Shown one piece after another: positions 25,471-34,282 of a DNA stretch of 64,000 nt (positions are counted from its first letter, which is position 1; every line of letters begins with the position of its first letter). The translations under genes and the position numbers were made by a program. The DNA lies in NCBI GenBank assembly GCA_963665185.2, contig CAXXPO010000014.1, positions 41,886-105,885 of the forward strand, in the 5' to 3' direction. The notes under the pieces were generated by a model. The model did no database searches and was not told the DNA's origin. It worked only from the letters and a program-made list of their open reading frames with translations. The DNA is from G963665185 sp963665185 (GTDB lineage: Bacteria; Desulfobacterota; Desulfovibrionia; Desulfovibrionales; Desulfovibrionaceae).

Positions 25471-25695
25471 ATGAGCGTACTTTTGCACCAGGTATCCCAA
25501 ACCCCGGCACGGATGGAACTGGAACAGGCCCGGCGGCTGGACCGGCAGGACATGCGCCTGAACGTCCTGGAACGCCAGGTGGAGGGCTGCCAGGACTTGC
25601 AGAACGAATCGGAGCAAGTCTTTAAGGCAACTGGCGGAGTTATCAGGACGATGGCGAAGATGATGATGAAGATAAGGCGGGGGATGGAATATTGA
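25471..25695 (+). CDS. Small coiled-coil phage-like protein
   Basis: 74 aa, MSVLLHQVSQTPARMELEQA onward, highly charged and helical with a basic end (MAKMMMKIRRGMEY). GGAGAG precedes the ATG. GC content is higher than in the surrounding AT-rich DNA, in keeping with a leftover of a prophage operon. Function unknown. Confidence 0.5.
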   Translation: MSVLLHQVSQTPARMELEQARRLDRQDMRLNVLERQVEGCQDLQNESEQVFKATGGVIRTMAKMMMKIRRGMEY

Positions 25696-25783
25696 GACAA
25701 CCCATAATGTCAGAATATAATTAAGAAATAAATACACAACCTCATCTTCAAACACATAATAATTCATTACATAGGAAGTCATT

Positions 25784-25811
25784 CTTGCATGATTTATAGC
25801 CGAGTTATAAT
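25784..25811 (+). promoter_or_regulatory. Candidate cas operon promoter
   Basis: CTTGCA, 16-base spacer, perfect TATAAT at 25806-25811, in AT-rich DNA 45 bases before cas3. Confidence 0.5.
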
Positions 25812-25856
25812 AAGGGAATTAAAAATTCATAGATTAATGAAAAAAAAGGAACTCCA

Positions 25857-28040
25857 ATGCAGTTCTTTGCTCACACACTACAGGACAACGGCCCGGAATA
25901 TTGGCAGCTTTTAGAAGATCATCTTCAAAACGTTGCTGACAAGGCTGCCGAGAATGCCACTTTTTTTCATGCCGAGGAGTGGGGCCGGATTGTAGGACGG
26001 CTGCACGACATAGGAAAATATCGTCCGGAATTTCAAAAAAAGCTGCTGTCCCAATCCAATGCCCATGTGGACCATAAAAGCGTGGGGGCAAAAATAGCCG
26101 CCGAGCGATTCGGACCGCTGGGAATTCTCCCAGCCTTCTGTATTGCCGGGCACCATGGCGGACTCCCCAACAGGCGTTCCGGCAGCACGTTCACGGCAAG
26201 TCCGAGCCTTGAAGACCTTCTTTCCAAAGCGGCAATGCCACCGGACGACATTCCCGATCCGCTGGCGGAAACAGAACTTCCCCCTTTTCCCATTGAGACC
26301 ACGGAAAAAATGCAGGGATTTCAGGCATCCTTCTTTGTTCGCATGCTTTATTCCGCTCTGGTGGATGCGGATTTTCTCGATACCGAACACTTCGTCGATC
26401 CCACCAAGAATGCCGAACGATTGCCCGGCCCTTCGCTCGCCTCTCTGCAAAACGCATTAAACGTCCGGCTGGCTTCATTTCAAGCGGATACCCCCATAAA
26501 CAAACTGCGTTCGGAAATTCTTGCGCACTGCCGTTCGAATGCGCAGCTCGAACCGGGGCTGTTCACGCTGACCGTCCCCACTGGCGGTGGAAAAACGCTT
26601 ACATCCATGGCTTTTGCATTGGACCACGCCGTGCGCCACAACCTGCGCCGGGTAGTGTACATAATTCCGTACACATCCATCATTGAACAAAATGCAAAGG
26701 TGTTTCGTGATATTTTTGGCGCGGTTATTGAGCACCACAGTACTTTTGACGAGAAAATATTGTCGTCCGAAACGGCGCAGCAAAATGCCGACCAGACCGG
26801 AGCCGCACTTCGCCATCGACTCGCTACGGAAAACTGGGACGCTCCCGTGGTGGTGAGCACCAATGTACAGTTTTTCGAGTCTCTTTTTGCCGCCAAGCCG
26901 GGACGCTGTCGTAAACTGCATAATCTGGCTCGATCGGTTATTATTCTGGATGAGGCCCAGATGCTGCCGGTGCCTTTTTTGTCACCGTGCCTGCGCGCTC
27001 TGGACGAGCTGGCACGTAACTACGGGTGCAGCATTGTGCTCTGCACGGCAACGCAACCCGCCCTGAACAAACGCGATGATTTTCAAATGGGGTTGGACAA
27101 CGTGCGGGAAATAGCGCCCGCCCCGCAACGCATGCACAAAGCCTTTGAGCGGACCCGGCTTAACGACGTGGGCAGCAAATCCCTGGCGGAAGTGGCGGAA
27201 ATGATCCGCGAACGTGAGCAGGTGCTGTGCATTGCAAATACTCGCAAACGGGCAGGGGAACTGTTTGAAATGGTCCGGGAAGAGTCCGGGGCGCGTCACC
27301 TGAGCGCCCTGATGTGTCCCGCGCATCGCTCCAAGGTGTTGCAGGACATTCGAGGGGCGTTGTCCAGAAAAGAACCGTGCCGTGTCGTATCCACTCAATT
27401 GGTTGAAGCAGGTGTCGATGTGTCGTTTCCCGAAGTCATCCGGGAAATGGCCGGTCTGGACTCCATTGTTCAGGCTGCCGGACGGTGCAACCGCGAGGGG
27501 AAGGGAAAGACGCTGGGGGGTGTTACCATTTTTACGCCGGAAGAGGGTATTGTTCCGGCTTTCAAGCAGGCTGCATCGCATACCTGTAGCACCTTGCGCC
27601 GATTCAAGGATGCTTTTGCCCCGGATGCCATTTGGGATTTTTTTGCCAACACCTATTGGCTCAAACAGGATAAGCTCGACACGGAAAACATCATGGCGGA
27701 CTTTCAGAGTGCCGCTGGCAACTGGTCGTTTCGTGACGCGGCTCGAAAGTTCAAACTCATACAAAGCGACATGGTCCCGGTGATCATCCCTTACAATGAA
27801 GAAGCGGAGCGACACATCCAGGCGTTGCCCCATGCTGAACATCAAGGCGGCATTTTGCGCAAACTGCAGCAGTTCACCGTGCAGGTGTATCCATATCAGT
27901 TTGCGGCATTGAACCAGGCCGGAGCTATTGAAATGATGGACGAAATATATCCTGTTTTGCTCGACAGTGAAAGGTATGACCAGGAATTGGGGGTTGTGGT
28001 GCCGGTGGAAGCGCGGTCGCCGGACGAGTTCATTTTTTAG
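25857..28040 (+). CDS. cas3: CRISPR-associated helicase/nuclease Cas3 (type I-C)
   Basis: 727 aa. The N-terminal HD nuclease shows LHDIGKYRPEF and HVDHKSVGA. The superfamily 2 helicase has Walker A VPTGGGKTLTS, Walker B DEAQML, the SAT-like motif CTATQP and motif VI QAAGRCNREGKG. It is recruited by Cascade to nick, unwind and degrade target DNA. Nuclease and helicase are fused in the usual order, with no missing motif. It is the first gene of the operon, with AAAGGAA before the ATG and a 26-base gap to cas5c. Confidence 0.96.
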   Translation: MQFFAHTLQDNGPEYWQLLEDHLQNVADKAAENATFFHAEEWGRIVGRLHDIGKYRPEFQKKLLSQSNAHVDHKSVGAKIAAERFGPLGILPAFCIAGHHGGLPNRRSGSTFTASPSLEDLLSKAAMPPDDIPDPLAETELPPFPIETTEKMQGFQASFFVRMLYSALVDADFLDTEHFVDPTKNAERLPGPSLASLQNALNVRLASFQADTPINKLRSEILAHCRSNAQLEPGLFTLTVPTGGGKTLTSMAFALDHAVRHNLRRVVYIIPYTSIIEQNAKVFRDIFGAVIEHHSTFDEKILSSETAQQNADQTGAALRHRLATENWDAPVVVSTNVQFFESLFAAKPGRCRKLHNLARSVIILDEAQMLPVPFLSPCLRALDELARNYGCSIVLCTATQPALNKRDDFQMGLDNVREIAPAPQRMHKAFERTRLNDVGSKSLAEVAEMIREREQVLCIANTRKRAGELFEMVREESGARHLSALMCPAHRSKVLQDIRGALSRKEPCRVVSTQLVEAGVDVSFPEVIREMAGLDSIVQAAGRCNREGKGKTLGGVTIFTPEEGIVPAFKQAASHTCSTLRRFKDAFAPDAIWDFFANTYWLKQDKLDTENIMADFQSAAGNWSFRDAARKFKLIQSDMVPVIIPYNEEAERHIQALPHAEHQGGILRKLQQFTVQVYPYQFAALNQAGAIEMMDEIYPVLLDSERYDQELGVVVPVEARSPDEFIF

Positions 28041-28066
28041 CCACAGCAAACGCGGAGGAGAAATCC

Positions 28067-28720
28067 ATGTCCCGTGGAATACGACTCAAGGTTTGGGGAG
28101 AGTACGCCTGTTTTACCCGCCCGGAAATGAAGGCGGAACGCGTCAGCTATGATGTCATGACGCCTTCTGCGGCACGGGGAATTCTGGAGGCGATTTACTG
28201 GAAACCATCCATCCAATGGAAAATTCAGCGCATTCACGTCATGAAGCCCATCCGGTTCGACAACATCCGACGCAATGAGGTGGAAACGAAAATACCAAAA
28301 GGCAACGTGAGCAAGGCCATGAACGACGGCAGCACCCCCTTGCGCATGTTTGTTGAAGAAAATCGCCAACAGCGTGCCGCCATGGTCCTGCGTAATGTGG
28401 AATACATTATAGAGGCTGAATTCAACTACACATCCACTGAAGACCGCAACGACGGCAAACACCTGGACATGTTCAACCGTCGGACCGCCAGGGGGCAATG
28501 CTTTCACCGCCCTTACCTCGGGTGCCGGGAATTTGCCGCGTTTTTCGAGCCTGTTCCCGAGGACATTCCTCTTTCCGAGCTTGCAGGAGAGCCGGACCGC
28601 GACCTGGGCTGGATGCTGTATGACCTGGACTATGGCGAAGCCATGACACCGCGATTCTTTCGGCCAACCATGGTCAACGGCATCATAGATTGCAGCACGA
28701 GCGAGGTGAAAACCGCATGA
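28067..28720 (+). CDS. cas5c: Cas5c (Cas5d), crRNA-processing Cascade subunit
   Basis: 217 aa, usual length. It begins with GIRLKVWGEYACFTRPEMK, the characteristic Cas5d N-terminus, followed by SYDVMTPSAARGILEAIYWK. In type I-C, which lacks Cas6, Cas5c is the endoribonuclease that cuts pre-crRNA in the repeat and stays on the 5' handle. GGAGGAG lies upstream. Its stop overlaps the cas8c ATG. Confidence 0.96.
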   Translation: MSRGIRLKVWGEYACFTRPEMKAERVSYDVMTPSAARGILEAIYWKPSIQWKIQRIHVMKPIRFDNIRRNEVETKIPKGNVSKAMNDGSTPLRMFVEENRQQRAAMVLRNVEYIIEAEFNYTSTEDRNDGKHLDMFNRRTARGQCFHRPYLGCREFAAFFEPVPEDIPLSELAGEPDRDLGWMLYDLDYGEAMTPRFFRPTMVNGIIDCSTSEVKTA

Positions 28721-30447
28721 TCCTGCACGCACTCAACGAGTATTACGACCGGCTGGCAAGGGATGAAGACAGCAAAATTCCGGCATTCGGGTTTGGCCAG
28801 CAGGGCGTTCATTTTTGCCTGACGCTCGACCGGCAGGGGCAGCTTGTGGATACGCCCATGGACCTGCGCACGGATGGCCGGGCTTTGCGCCTGGAAGTCC
28901 CCGGACCGGTGCAGAGAACAGCCGGAGTTTCCTCCAACTTTGCCTGGGACAACACAGGGTATGTTCTTGGAGCGGATGACAAAGGCAAGCCCGAACGCAC
29001 CACGGAAACACACGCCGCTTTCAAGAAACTTCTCCGGCGTGTGCTGCAAGGTGTCGATGACGTGGGGGCGCATGCATTGCTGGCTTTTCTAGAAAACTGG
29101 AACCCGGACGACGCACCCGTCATGGAGCAATGGGATGCCATGGTGGGGCAGAATGTCGTGTTCCGGCTGGACGGCGACCGTGAATTTCTCCATGACCGGC
29201 CAGCTTTTCGTAAGGCATGGATACAATACCTGGATGCCCAGGGTTCCGAGCATAAGGGCATGTGTCTTGTCACGGGCCAGGAAAATGTTCCCATTCCGGC
29301 AACCCATGCTTCCATCAAGGGGGTCATGGGGGCGCAACCAGTTGGAGCCGCACTTGTTTCCTTTAATTTTGACGCGGCTGGCTCTTTTGGAAAAAAGCAG
29401 AGTTTCAATGCGCCGGTCTCGGAACGTGCCGCCTTTGCCTACACCACCGTTCTCAACCGTTTGCTTGCTCCCGGCAGTGACCACAAAGTGCAGGTTGGCG
29501 ATACCACGGTTGTTTTCTGGGCGGACAAGCCCGTGCCGGCGGTGAGCATGTTTGGCCATGCCATGGGGGCAAGAGAGGCGGAAGACAGCGACCTGACGTT
29601 GCGTTTGGAACAATACCTCACCGCCGTAACCAAGGGCGTTTACCCGGACGAGCTGGGCGACCCGGACGTCCCGTTTTATATTCTTGGGCTTGCCCCCAAT
29701 GCCGCCCGGCTTTCTGTTCGCTTTTGGCATGTGGGAACTGTCGGCAGCATGGCAGCCAACATTGGAGCGCATTTTCAGGCTCTTCGGTTGCAACGAAGTT
29801 TTGAAAACGAGCCAGAGCACCCCCGGCCCTGGTGGCTCCTTAAGGAGCTGGCTGCCCAGAGGGATTCCCGCAACATCTCTCCGCTGCTTGGGGGGCAACT
29901 GCTTCGGGCCATTCTTTTGAACCAACCCTATCCCCGAACGCTGCTGACCGCCGCGCTCGGCCGCATTCGTGCAGACAAGCAGGTAAACTACCTGCGCGCC
30001 TGCATCATCAAGGCATACCTTGTTCGCCACCAGCAATACCGCAACAAACCCCAGGAGATTCCCATGGCTCTCGACAAGGACATCACAAACATAGGTTACC
30101 GGTTGGGAAGGCTGTTCGCCATTGTGGAAAAGGTGCAGGAGGAAGCTGTAAGTGGAGCGAATTGTACGGTAAGAGACCGTTTTTTCAGCGCGGCTTCGGC
30201 CACTCCGGGCCGGACGTTTCCGGTAATTCTTCGAAACATGCAACACGGCCTGGCAAAAATTCGTAAAAGCAGCCCCGGCCGTGCCGTGAATATGGAAAAG
30301 GACATTCAGGAAATACTTGGTTCCATGGATGCGTCCACCGGGTTTCCCGCCACACTTACCCTGGAGAAGCAGGGGATGTTTGTTCTGGGATACTATCAGC
30401 AGCGTCAAAATTTCTATACTTCTAAATCCGAGACCACGGAGGACTAA
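28717..30447 (+). CDS. cas8c: Cas8c (Csd1), large Cascade subunit
   Basis: 576 aa from the ATG overlapping the cas5c stop (ATGA). It has the Csd1 start MILHALNEYYDRLARD and internal SFNFDAAGSFGKKQSFNAPV. In I-C it recognises the PAM and is tethered to the target DNA. The last 128 codons are also the cas11c reading frame. The gene is complete with no frameshift. Confidence 0.95.
   Translation: MILHALNEYYDRLARDEDSKIPAFGFGQQGVHFCLTLDRQGQLVDTPMDLRTDGRALRLEVPGPVQRTAGVSSNFAWDNTGYVLGADDKGKPERTTETHAAFKKLLRRVLQGVDDVGAHALLAFLENWNPDDAPVMEQWDAMVGQNVVFRLDGDREFLHDRPAFRKAWIQYLDAQGSEHKGMCLVTGQENVPIPATHASIKGVMGAQPVGAALVSFNFDAAGSFGKKQSFNAPVSERAAFAYTTVLNRLLAPGSDHKVQVGDTTVVFWADKPVPAVSMFGHAMGAREAEDSDLTLRLEQYLTAVTKGVYPDELGDPDVPFYILGLAPNAARLSVRFWHVGTVGSMAANIGAHFQALRLQRSFENEPEHPRPWWLLKELAAQRDSRNISPLLGGQLLRAILLNQPYPRTLLTAALGRIRADKQVNYLRACIIKAYLVRHQQYRNKPQEIPMALDKDITNIGYRLGRLFAIVEKVQEEAVSGANCTVRDRFFSAASATPGRTFPVILRNMQHGLAKIRKSSPGRAVNMEKDIQEILGSMDASTGFPATLTLEKQGMFVLGYYQQRQNFYTSKSETTED
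30064..30447 (+). CDS. cas11c: Internal cas11c, small Cascade subunit translated from within cas8c
   Basis: An in-frame ATG at 30064 is preceded by AGGAG at 30053-30057 with six-base spacing. Translation from it would yield 127 aa starting MALDKDITNIGYRLGRLFAI. Hidden small subunits of this size inside cas8c are established in type I-C and needed for interference. That this start is used here is inferred from the ribosome site. Confidence 0.75.
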   Translation: MALDKDITNIGYRLGRLFAIVEKVQEEAVSGANCTVRDRFFSAASATPGRTFPVILRNMQHGLAKIRKSSPGRAVNMEKDIQEILGSMDASTGFPATLTLEKQGMFVLGYYQQRQNFYTSKSETTED

Positions 30448-30450
30448 ACC

Positions 30451-31326
30451 ATGACTGCCATAACCAATCGCTACGAATTTGTTTACCTTTTCGACGTGGA
30501 AAACGGCAACCCCAACGGCGATCCCGACGCAGGCAACATGCCGCGCATTGATCCGGAAACCGGGCACGGTCTGGTGACGGATGTTTGCCTTAAACGCAAA
30601 ATCCGAAATTTTGTGGAAATAGCCAAGTCCGGACAGGAAGGGTTCAACATCTATGTGGCAGAAAAATCCGTGCTCAACCGCAGCAACGAGATGGCATACA
30701 AGGCCTTGGAATTGAAGTCGGAAAAGAAGAAACTGCCCAAAGAGCAGGAAAAGGCACGCCAACTTACCCGCTGGATGTGCGACAACTTTTTCGATGTCCG
30801 CACGTTCGGGGCGGTCATGACCACCGAGGTCAACTGCGGACAGGTCCGTGGGCCGGTGCAGCTGACATTTGCCAAGAGTGTTGAACCGATTATGCCTTCG
30901 GAAATCAGCATCACCCGCATGGCCGTAACCAATGAGAAGGATTTGGAAAAAGAGCGCACCATGGGCCGCAAGTACATTGTCCCGTATGCCCTGTATCGCG
31001 CCGAAGGGTACATTTCCGCCCATCTTGCCAGTGGGGACAAGGGCACGGGCTTTTCCGAGAGCGACCTTGAACTGCTTTGGCAGGCGCTTGCCAATATGTT
31101 CGAGCACGATCACTCCGCTGCCCGTGGCAAGATGAGTGCACGCGGACTTGTTGTGTTTAAACATCAGGATGCTTTGGGCAATGCTCCGGCACATAAACTC
31201 TTTGATGCCGTCAGCGTACAGCGCAAACCGGCCTCCGAAGGCCCGGCCCGGGCCTTTGCCGACTATCAGGTAAGCGTGGATCAGACCGCTCTGCCTGAAA
31301 GCGTATCTGTGGACATCAAGTTTTAA
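30451..31326 (+). CDS. cas7c: Cas7c (Csd2), Cascade backbone subunit
   Basis: 291 aa. It shows the family opening FVYLFDVENGNPNGDPDAGN and TDVCLKRKIRNFVE, and FFDVRTFGAVM later. Several copies line the crRNA and guide base pairing. GGAGG lies before the ATG, three bases after the cas8c stop. Confidence 0.97.
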   Translation: MTAITNRYEFVYLFDVENGNPNGDPDAGNMPRIDPETGHGLVTDVCLKRKIRNFVEIAKSGQEGFNIYVAEKSVLNRSNEMAYKALELKSEKKKLPKEQEKARQLTRWMCDNFFDVRTFGAVMTTEVNCGQVRGPVQLTFAKSVEPIMPSEISITRMAVTNEKDLEKERTMGRKYIVPYALYRAEGYISAHLASGDKGTGFSESDLELLWQALANMFEHDHSAARGKMSARGLVVFKHQDALGNAPAHKLFDAVSVQRKPASEGPARAFADYQVSVDQTALPESVSVDIKF

Positions 31327-31361
31327 GAGGCTGTTTTTCAACCGTCAGCCAAGGAACGGTC

Positions 31362-31973
31362 ATGTTTACCCTGCCTCTTTCCGCATTGCAGCACTATATG
31401 TACTGCCCCCGGCAGTGCGCGCTCATTCATGTGGAAAAGGTCTGGGTGGAAAACCGTTTTACGGCGGAAGGGCGTATTCTGCACCTGCGTGCCGATTCCG
31501 GGATGTCCGGGCGGCGCGCAGGAGTTGCGGAAGATCGTTCCGTGCCGGTTCGCAGCGACAGCCTTGGATTGTACGGTGTGGCCGATGTGGTGGAAATGCG
31601 GCCCGGACCGGATGGCCGGAATATTCCATATCCTGTGGAGTACAAACGGGGCAGCCCCAAGATTGAAGACTGGGACGGTGCCCAGCTTTGCGCCCAGGCC
31701 ATGTGCCTGGAGGAAATGGTTGGGGTGGAGATTCCGGAGGGAGCCATTTTCTACGGCAAACCGAGACGCAGGGAGCGGGTAATGTTTGGCGCGTCATTGC
31801 GCCGGAACGTGGTGGAGCAATGTAAGGCCATGCATGCCATGGTTCAGTCTGCCACCACCCCCGCCGCAGTGTATGGGAAACATTGCCGCGGATGCTCACT
31901 TTGTTCGACCTGTATGCCCAAATCCGGTTCGGGCAGCGTGGAAAGATATTTGCGCAGGGGGCTTGATCCGTGA
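31362..31973 (+). CDS. cas4: Cas4, spacer-processing nuclease
   Basis: 203 aa. The first cysteine is in MYCPRQCALIHVE and three further ones are clustered near the end in HCRGCSLCSTC, giving the 4Fe-4S set. The RecB-type nuclease motif VEYKRGSP holds the catalytic Lys. With Cas1-Cas2 it trims prespacers and sets PAM orientation. It overlaps the cas1 start. Confidence 0.95.
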   Translation: MFTLPLSALQHYMYCPRQCALIHVEKVWVENRFTAEGRILHLRADSGMSGRRAGVAEDRSVPVRSDSLGLYGVADVVEMRPGPDGRNIPYPVEYKRGSPKIEDWDGAQLCAQAMCLEEMVGVEIPEGAIFYGKPRRRERVMFGASLRRNVVEQCKAMHAMVQSATTPAAVYGKHCRGCSLCSTCMPKSGSGSVERYLRRGLDP

Positions 31974-33001
31974 AGAAAATGCTCAACACCCTCTATGTCA
32001 TGTCGCAGGGCAGTTACCTGTCCAAGGATGGCGAGTGCATTGTGGTTCGCGCTGAAGATGGGCAGAAAAAGCGTTTTCCCGTGCATGTCCTTGATGGTGT
32101 CGTTTGTTTCGGGAATGTGTTGTGCAGTCCTTTTTTGTTGGGCCATTGCGCGGAAAAGGGGCTTGCCGTTTCGTTTTTGACGGAACGGGGACGCTATCTG
32201 GCAGGGGTTCGCGGACCACAGAGCGGAAATGTTTTGCTGCGCAGGGAACAGTATCGCCGTGCAGACGAGGAGCCAGCCTCGGCCCATCTTGCACGTGCGT
32301 TTCTTGCGGGAAAGGTTTCCAACTCCCGGGCCGTGTTGCGGCGATGCCTGCGCGACCATGAAGACAAGGTACATTCCGCGACAGTCCGCACTTCCATTGC
32401 TGTGTTGGATGACTGCGCCCATCGTTTGCAAAACCCCGTGTGTTTGGATGAAGCCCGAGGATTGGAAGGGCAGGCCGCCAATGCATACTTTGGATCGTTC
32501 AATGAGTTGATTCTGCAGCCGGATGAGGCTTTTGTCTTTTCCGGCCGTAACCGTCGTCCACCACTGGACGCGATAAATTGCCTGCTTTCGTTTGTGTATA
32601 CCCTTTTGGCGCACGATGTCCGTTCGGCATTGGAAGCTGTGGGGCTGGACCCGCAAGTGGGTTTTCTGCACCGAGACCGCCCGGGACGGCCCGGATTGGC
32701 TTTGGATGTTATGGAAGAATTCCGCGCATTCATGGCGGACAGGCTTGTTCTTTCGCTTGTGAATCGAGGAGAAGTCACTGCCCGTGGATTTGTTGCCAAA
32801 GAAAGCGGAGCAGTTTTTATGGATGATGATACGCGGAAAATTGTTTTGAGCGCTTGGCAAAAGCGGAAACAAACTGAGGTTGTCCATCCGTTTCTCAAAG
32901 AGCGTTTCGCATTGGGGCTGGCGTTTCATGTTCAGGCACAACTTCTTGCCCGGCATTTGCGGGGCGATCTGGATGGCTATCCGCCATTTTTTTGGAAGTG
33001 A
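31970..33001 (+). CDS. cas1: Cas1 integrase
   Basis: 343 aa from a GTG overlapping cas4 (GTGA); an ATG lies nine bases further. It has the type I-C form of Cas1, with SQGSYLSKDGECIVV at the start and conserved ARGLEGQAANAYFGSFNELI and HRDRPGRPGLALDVMEEFRA, carrying the catalytic Glu, His and Asp. It inserts new spacers at the leader end with Cas2. Confidence 0.97.
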   Translation: MKKMLNTLYVMSQGSYLSKDGECIVVRAEDGQKKRFPVHVLDGVVCFGNVLCSPFLLGHCAEKGLAVSFLTERGRYLAGVRGPQSGNVLLRREQYRRADEEPASAHLARAFLAGKVSNSRAVLRRCLRDHEDKVHSATVRTSIAVLDDCAHRLQNPVCLDEARGLEGQAANAYFGSFNELILQPDEAFVFSGRNRRPPLDAINCLLSFVYTLLAHDVRSALEAVGLDPQVGFLHRDRPGRPGLALDVMEEFRAFMADRLVLSLVNRGEVTARGFVAKESGAVFMDDDTRKIVLSAWQKRKQTEVVHPFLKERFALGLAFHVQAQLLARHLRGDLDGYPPFFWK

Positions 33002-33004
33002 ATC

Positions 33005-33298
33005 ATGCTTGTTTTGGTCAGTTACGATGTCAGTTTTGAAGACGAAGGAGGCAAGCAACGGCTGCGCCGCATTGCCAAAATATGTGAGAATTTCGGACAG
33101 CGGGTCCAATATTCGGTGTTCGAGTGCGTTGTTGATCCGGCCCAGTGGGCTACGTTGCGCCACAAGCTTCTTGAAGCCTATAACGAAGAGAACGATAACT
33201 TGCGGTTTTATTTTCTCGGGAAAAATTGGCAGCGGCGCATAGAACACCATGGCGCAGGAGCTACATACGACCCGGAGGAAGACACGCTTATTGTATGA
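33005..33298 (+). CDS. cas2: Cas2
   Basis: 97 aa with MLVLVSYDVSFEDEGGKQRL at the start (ferredoxin-like fold with the Asp of strand one). It forms the Cas1-Cas2 adaptation complex. It is the last cas gene; the leader and array follow directly. Confidence 0.97.
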   Translation: MLVLVSYDVSFEDEGGKQRLRRIAKICENFGQRVQYSVFECVVDPAQWATLRHKLLEAYNEENDNLRFYFLGKNWQRRIEHHGAGATYDPEEDTLIV

Positions 33299-33475
33299 TG
33301 TGCGAACCCCAAGCTGTTCGTTTTTTCCTGGGAGGTTCGCACATTGTTTTTCCCTTTGGATTATAGGGTGTTGGAACAGGAAGGCGGAAAAAAGTATTTT
33401 TTGTGTGCTCTTGCTCTGAAGGTTCGCGAGAGACGGCCTGGAAATTGTTGCATGTTCTTTGTTGCCGAGCGCACA
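33299..33475 (+). promoter_or_regulatory. CRISPR leader
   Basis: 177 bases between cas2 and the first repeat. It contains a 10-bp perfect inverted repeat (TGTGCGAACC at 33299-33308 and GGTTCGCACA at 33334-33343) and a third copy of GGTTCGC at 33421. AT-rich tracts lie between. The leader would hold the array promoter and the integration signal. Confidence 0.8.
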
Positions 33476-34091
33476 GTCGCCCCCCTCGCGGGGGCGTGGA
33501 TTGAAACTTCCCTGCTGGAGCTCTTCCCGGTATCTCTTGGGTCGCCCCCCTCGCGGGGGCGTGGATTGAAACTTTGGAGCCGGTGGCCGTCTCGTCAACC
33601 ACGGTCTGGTCGCCCCCCTCGCGGGGGCGTGGATTGAAACATCAGCGGTGTTGCTCTTACGGAGTTGTACGGCGGTCGCCCCCCTCGCGGGGGCGTGGAT
33701 TGAAACTGGCTGAGCAGCCCGGAAAACCCCTTGCACGGCGGTCGCCCCCCTCGCGGGGGCGTGGATTGAAACTGGCTGAGCAGCCCGGAAAACCCCTTGC
33801 ACGGCGGTCGCCCCCCTCGCGGGGGCGTGGATTGAAACTACGTTAGTAGAACAAATATTGGGTTGGGTTGGGTCGCCCCCCTCGCGGGGGCGTGGATTGA
33901 AACCATGTCCCGTCCAAGCGCAAGCCTTCTGCATCGGAGTCGCCCCCCTCGCGGGGGCGTGGATTGAAACCGCAGAAAGAATGTTGGCGGCGTGGAATGC
34001 TTTGGTCGCCCCCCTCGCGGGGGCGTGGATTGAAACTCGGATAACCCTGTTCGCGTCGATGCCAATACCAAGTCGCCCCCCTCGCGGGGGC
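33476..34091 (+). CRISPR. Type I-C CRISPR array, nine full repeats plus one truncated, nine spacers
   Basis: The 32-base repeat starts GTCGCCCCCCTCGCGGGGGC and ends GTGGATTGAAAC, the usual I-C type. Full repeats begin at 33476, 33541, 33609, 33675, 33741, 33807, 33872, 33939 and 34005. Spacers are 33-36 bases. Spacers 4 (33707-33740) and 5 (33773-33806) are identical. The tenth repeat (34072-34091) keeps only its first 20 bases and joins unrelated sequence. No full-length repeat is mutated. Confidence 0.98.
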
Positions 34092-34117
34092 AGGGGAGGC
34101 CGACAGGAAAGGCTCGA

Positions 34118-34173
34118 TAGCGGCGTTGCCGCAGCAAATTCAATTTTTCGCGTATGGAAGAATACGCTTTTTT
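34118..34173 (+). repeat. Dispersed palindromic element fragment and terminator beyond the array
   Basis: AGCGGCGTTGCCGCAGCAAA is followed by hairpin GCGTAT-N6-ATACGC (34150-34167) and six T residues, a good terminator for the array transcript. The GCGTTGCCGCA block and the hairpin match the element at 5638. It follows the truncated repeat by only 26 bases. Confidence 0.65.
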
Positions 34174-34282
34174 ATCTTCGCTTGTGGTTCAGTTTTCCGA
34201 ACCAACTTTTTACTTTTGCGTTGCTTGTCGGCCTCTGTATCTGATATGTATGATTATAAATTTGTTTTATTGTATAAGGGGT

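Noticed and set aside
33344..33846. Repeat-rich protein encoded over leader and repeats
   Set aside because: The recurring peptide is simply the translated CRISPR repeat.
31844..33934. Minus-strand frame across cas1, cas2 and the CRISPR array
   Set aside because: It includes the repeats translated as a recurrent peptide and is antisense to cas genes.
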